Source of the DNA: JBICHM01 sp043101835
GTDB lineage: Bacteria > Planctomycetota > Phycisphaerae > Phycisphaerales > UBA1924
DNA length: 10,481 nucleotides
Assembly: GCA_043101835.1 (NCBI GenBank)
Contig: JBICHM010000340.1
Span: forward strand, 1 to 10,481
Reading direction: 5' to 3'
Shown: positions 9,542 through 10,481 of the stretch, one piece after another
How the letters are laid out: every line of letters begins with the position of its first letter
How positions within the stretch are numbered: the stretch's first letter is position 1
Position numbers and translations under genes: made by a program
The notes under the pieces: generated by a model
Seen by the model: only the letters and a program-made list of their open reading frames with translations
What the model was told of the DNA's origin: nothing
Database searches by the model: none

Positions 9542-10481
9542 GCACGATGATGCAGCCCGACGAGGCCGCGGCCGCACGCATGGCCGGCCTCGCCGAGGGC
9601 CAGACACCGGGCGCGAAGGCCGATGCGGAGACGATCGACGGCACGATCGTCGCGGACCCCGCGGTCCGCGCACCGCTCGTCCTGGGCCACAAGAACTTCC
9701 ACTCGGTCACCGAGACGATCTGCGGGTGGGTCGAGCAGTCGCCCCCGAAGATCTGGTGGCCGCTTTTCGGCCTCGCCAACGCGCTCGCAGCGGTCGCGAC
9801 GGTGATGATCATCTACCTGATCGTCACCGGCGTCGGCGTGTGGGGCCTGAACAACCCGGTGATGTGGGGCTGGGCGATCGTGAACTTCGTGTGGTGGGTC
9901 GGCATCGGCCACGCCGGCACGCTGATCTCCGCGATCCTTTGCATCTTCAAGCAGAACTGGCGCACGAGCATCAACCGGTTCGCGGAGGCGATGACAATCT
10001 TCGCCGTCATCTGCGCCGGCACATTCCCGGGCATCCACGTCGGTCGCATCTGGTTCGCGTGGTTCCTGTTCCCGATCCCGAACTCCAACGCGATCTGGCA
10101 GAACTTCCGCAGCCCGCTCTTGTGGGACGTCTTCGCCGTCGGCACCTACTTCACGGTGTCGCTGCTGTTCTGGTACATGGGCATGATCCCGGATCTGGCG
10201 ACGCTGCGCGACCGCGCGGTTCTGCGTCTGCACTCGGCGGCCTCGGGGGCGATGACGCCGGTGCAGCGTCTGTTCGACCGGGCGCGGGCGCTGGTCTACG
10301 GCGTGCTGAGCCTGGGGTGGCGCTTCAGCTTCCGCGGGTGGCAGAACTACGAGAAGGCGTACATCCTGCTGGCGGGCATCGCGACGCCGCTGGTGCTCAG
10401 CGTGCACTCGGTGGTGTCGATCGACTTCGCGGTGTCGATCCCGCCGGGCTGGCACACGACGATCTTCCCGCCGTACTTCGT
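9538..10481 (+). CDS. actC: Alternative complex III subunit C, NrfD-like quinol-binding membrane protein (3' end missing)
   Basis: 314 codons are visible and the frame stays open to the end of the window. After a hydrophilic N-terminal stretch of about 70 residues there are membrane helices at roughly 74-98, 107-136, 150-165, 195-216 and 273-293. Typical ActC/NrfD signatures are seen: WWPLFGLAN (73-81), VGIGHAGTLISAIL (121-134), FPGIHVGR (163-170), WQNFRSPLLWD (187-197) and NYEKAYILLAG (270-280). Continuation into VSIPPGWHTTIFPPYF (299-314) is also family-typical. ActC with ActF forms the membrane part of ACIII where quinol is oxidised and electrons pass to the iron-sulfur clusters of ActB. 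The ATG overlaps the actB stop, and a strong Shine-Dalgarno GGGAGG (9526-9531) lies 6 nt upstream inside the actB tail. The usual length is about 450-500 residues, so about a third is missing. Confidence 0.95.

Overview
The window is a GC-rich chromosomal segment, strongly biased to G or C at third codon positions, from a respiring bacterium. I think it is a member of the Planctomycetota, probably Phycisphaerae-like. The reasons are the subunits of alternative complex III (ACIII) with the long 'variant TAT' leader on ActB, a cytidylate kinase carrying EGRDQGS in place of the common GRD-(M/I)-GT, and the NDK variant ATFGSKAEGGT. This placement is inferred from remembered family features, not from a search. 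There are no insertion sequences, CRISPR arrays, tRNA or rRNA genes, or clear signs of gene transfer. It reads as ordinary core genome.

Layout. On the left, two minus-strand genes: the 5' end of a LolD/MacB-type ABC transporter ATPase (215-1, running off the window) and gcvH (720-340), the lipoyl carrier of glycine cleavage. Divergent from gcvH is a tight three-gene plus-strand operon: a xylose-isomerase-like TIM-barrel protein of unknown function (884-1675), cmk (1672-2415) and a plsC-type acyltransferase (2412-3113). Each joins the next by a 4-nt start/stop overlap. ndk follows (3237-3707) with its own Shine-Dalgarno and a possible promoter. cmk and ndk both make nucleoside di/triphosphates, and plsC makes phosphatidic acid, which needs CTP for the next step (CDP-diacylglycerol), so this cluster couples CTP supply to phospholipid synthesis.

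On the right is a respiratory locus. ctaA (heme A synthase, minus, 5009-3711) is head-to-head with an act operon on the plus strand: actA (pentaheme membrane-anchored cytochrome c, 5323-6045), actB (molybdopterin-oxidoreductase-like plus iron-sulfur fusion, 6122-9541) and actC (NrfD-like quinol-binding membrane subunit, from 9538 and cut by the window end). ACIII oxidises quinol and passes electrons to a cytochrome oxidase; CtaA makes the heme A such an oxidase needs. The expected continuation is actD, actE, actF and heme-copper oxidase genes.

The points most worth a second look are a TIM-barrel protein with apparently lost metal ligands, a four-helix N-terminal extension on CtaA, a perfect GC hairpin between actA and actB, and the 313-bp divergent control region. 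I did not find a convincing undescribed system.
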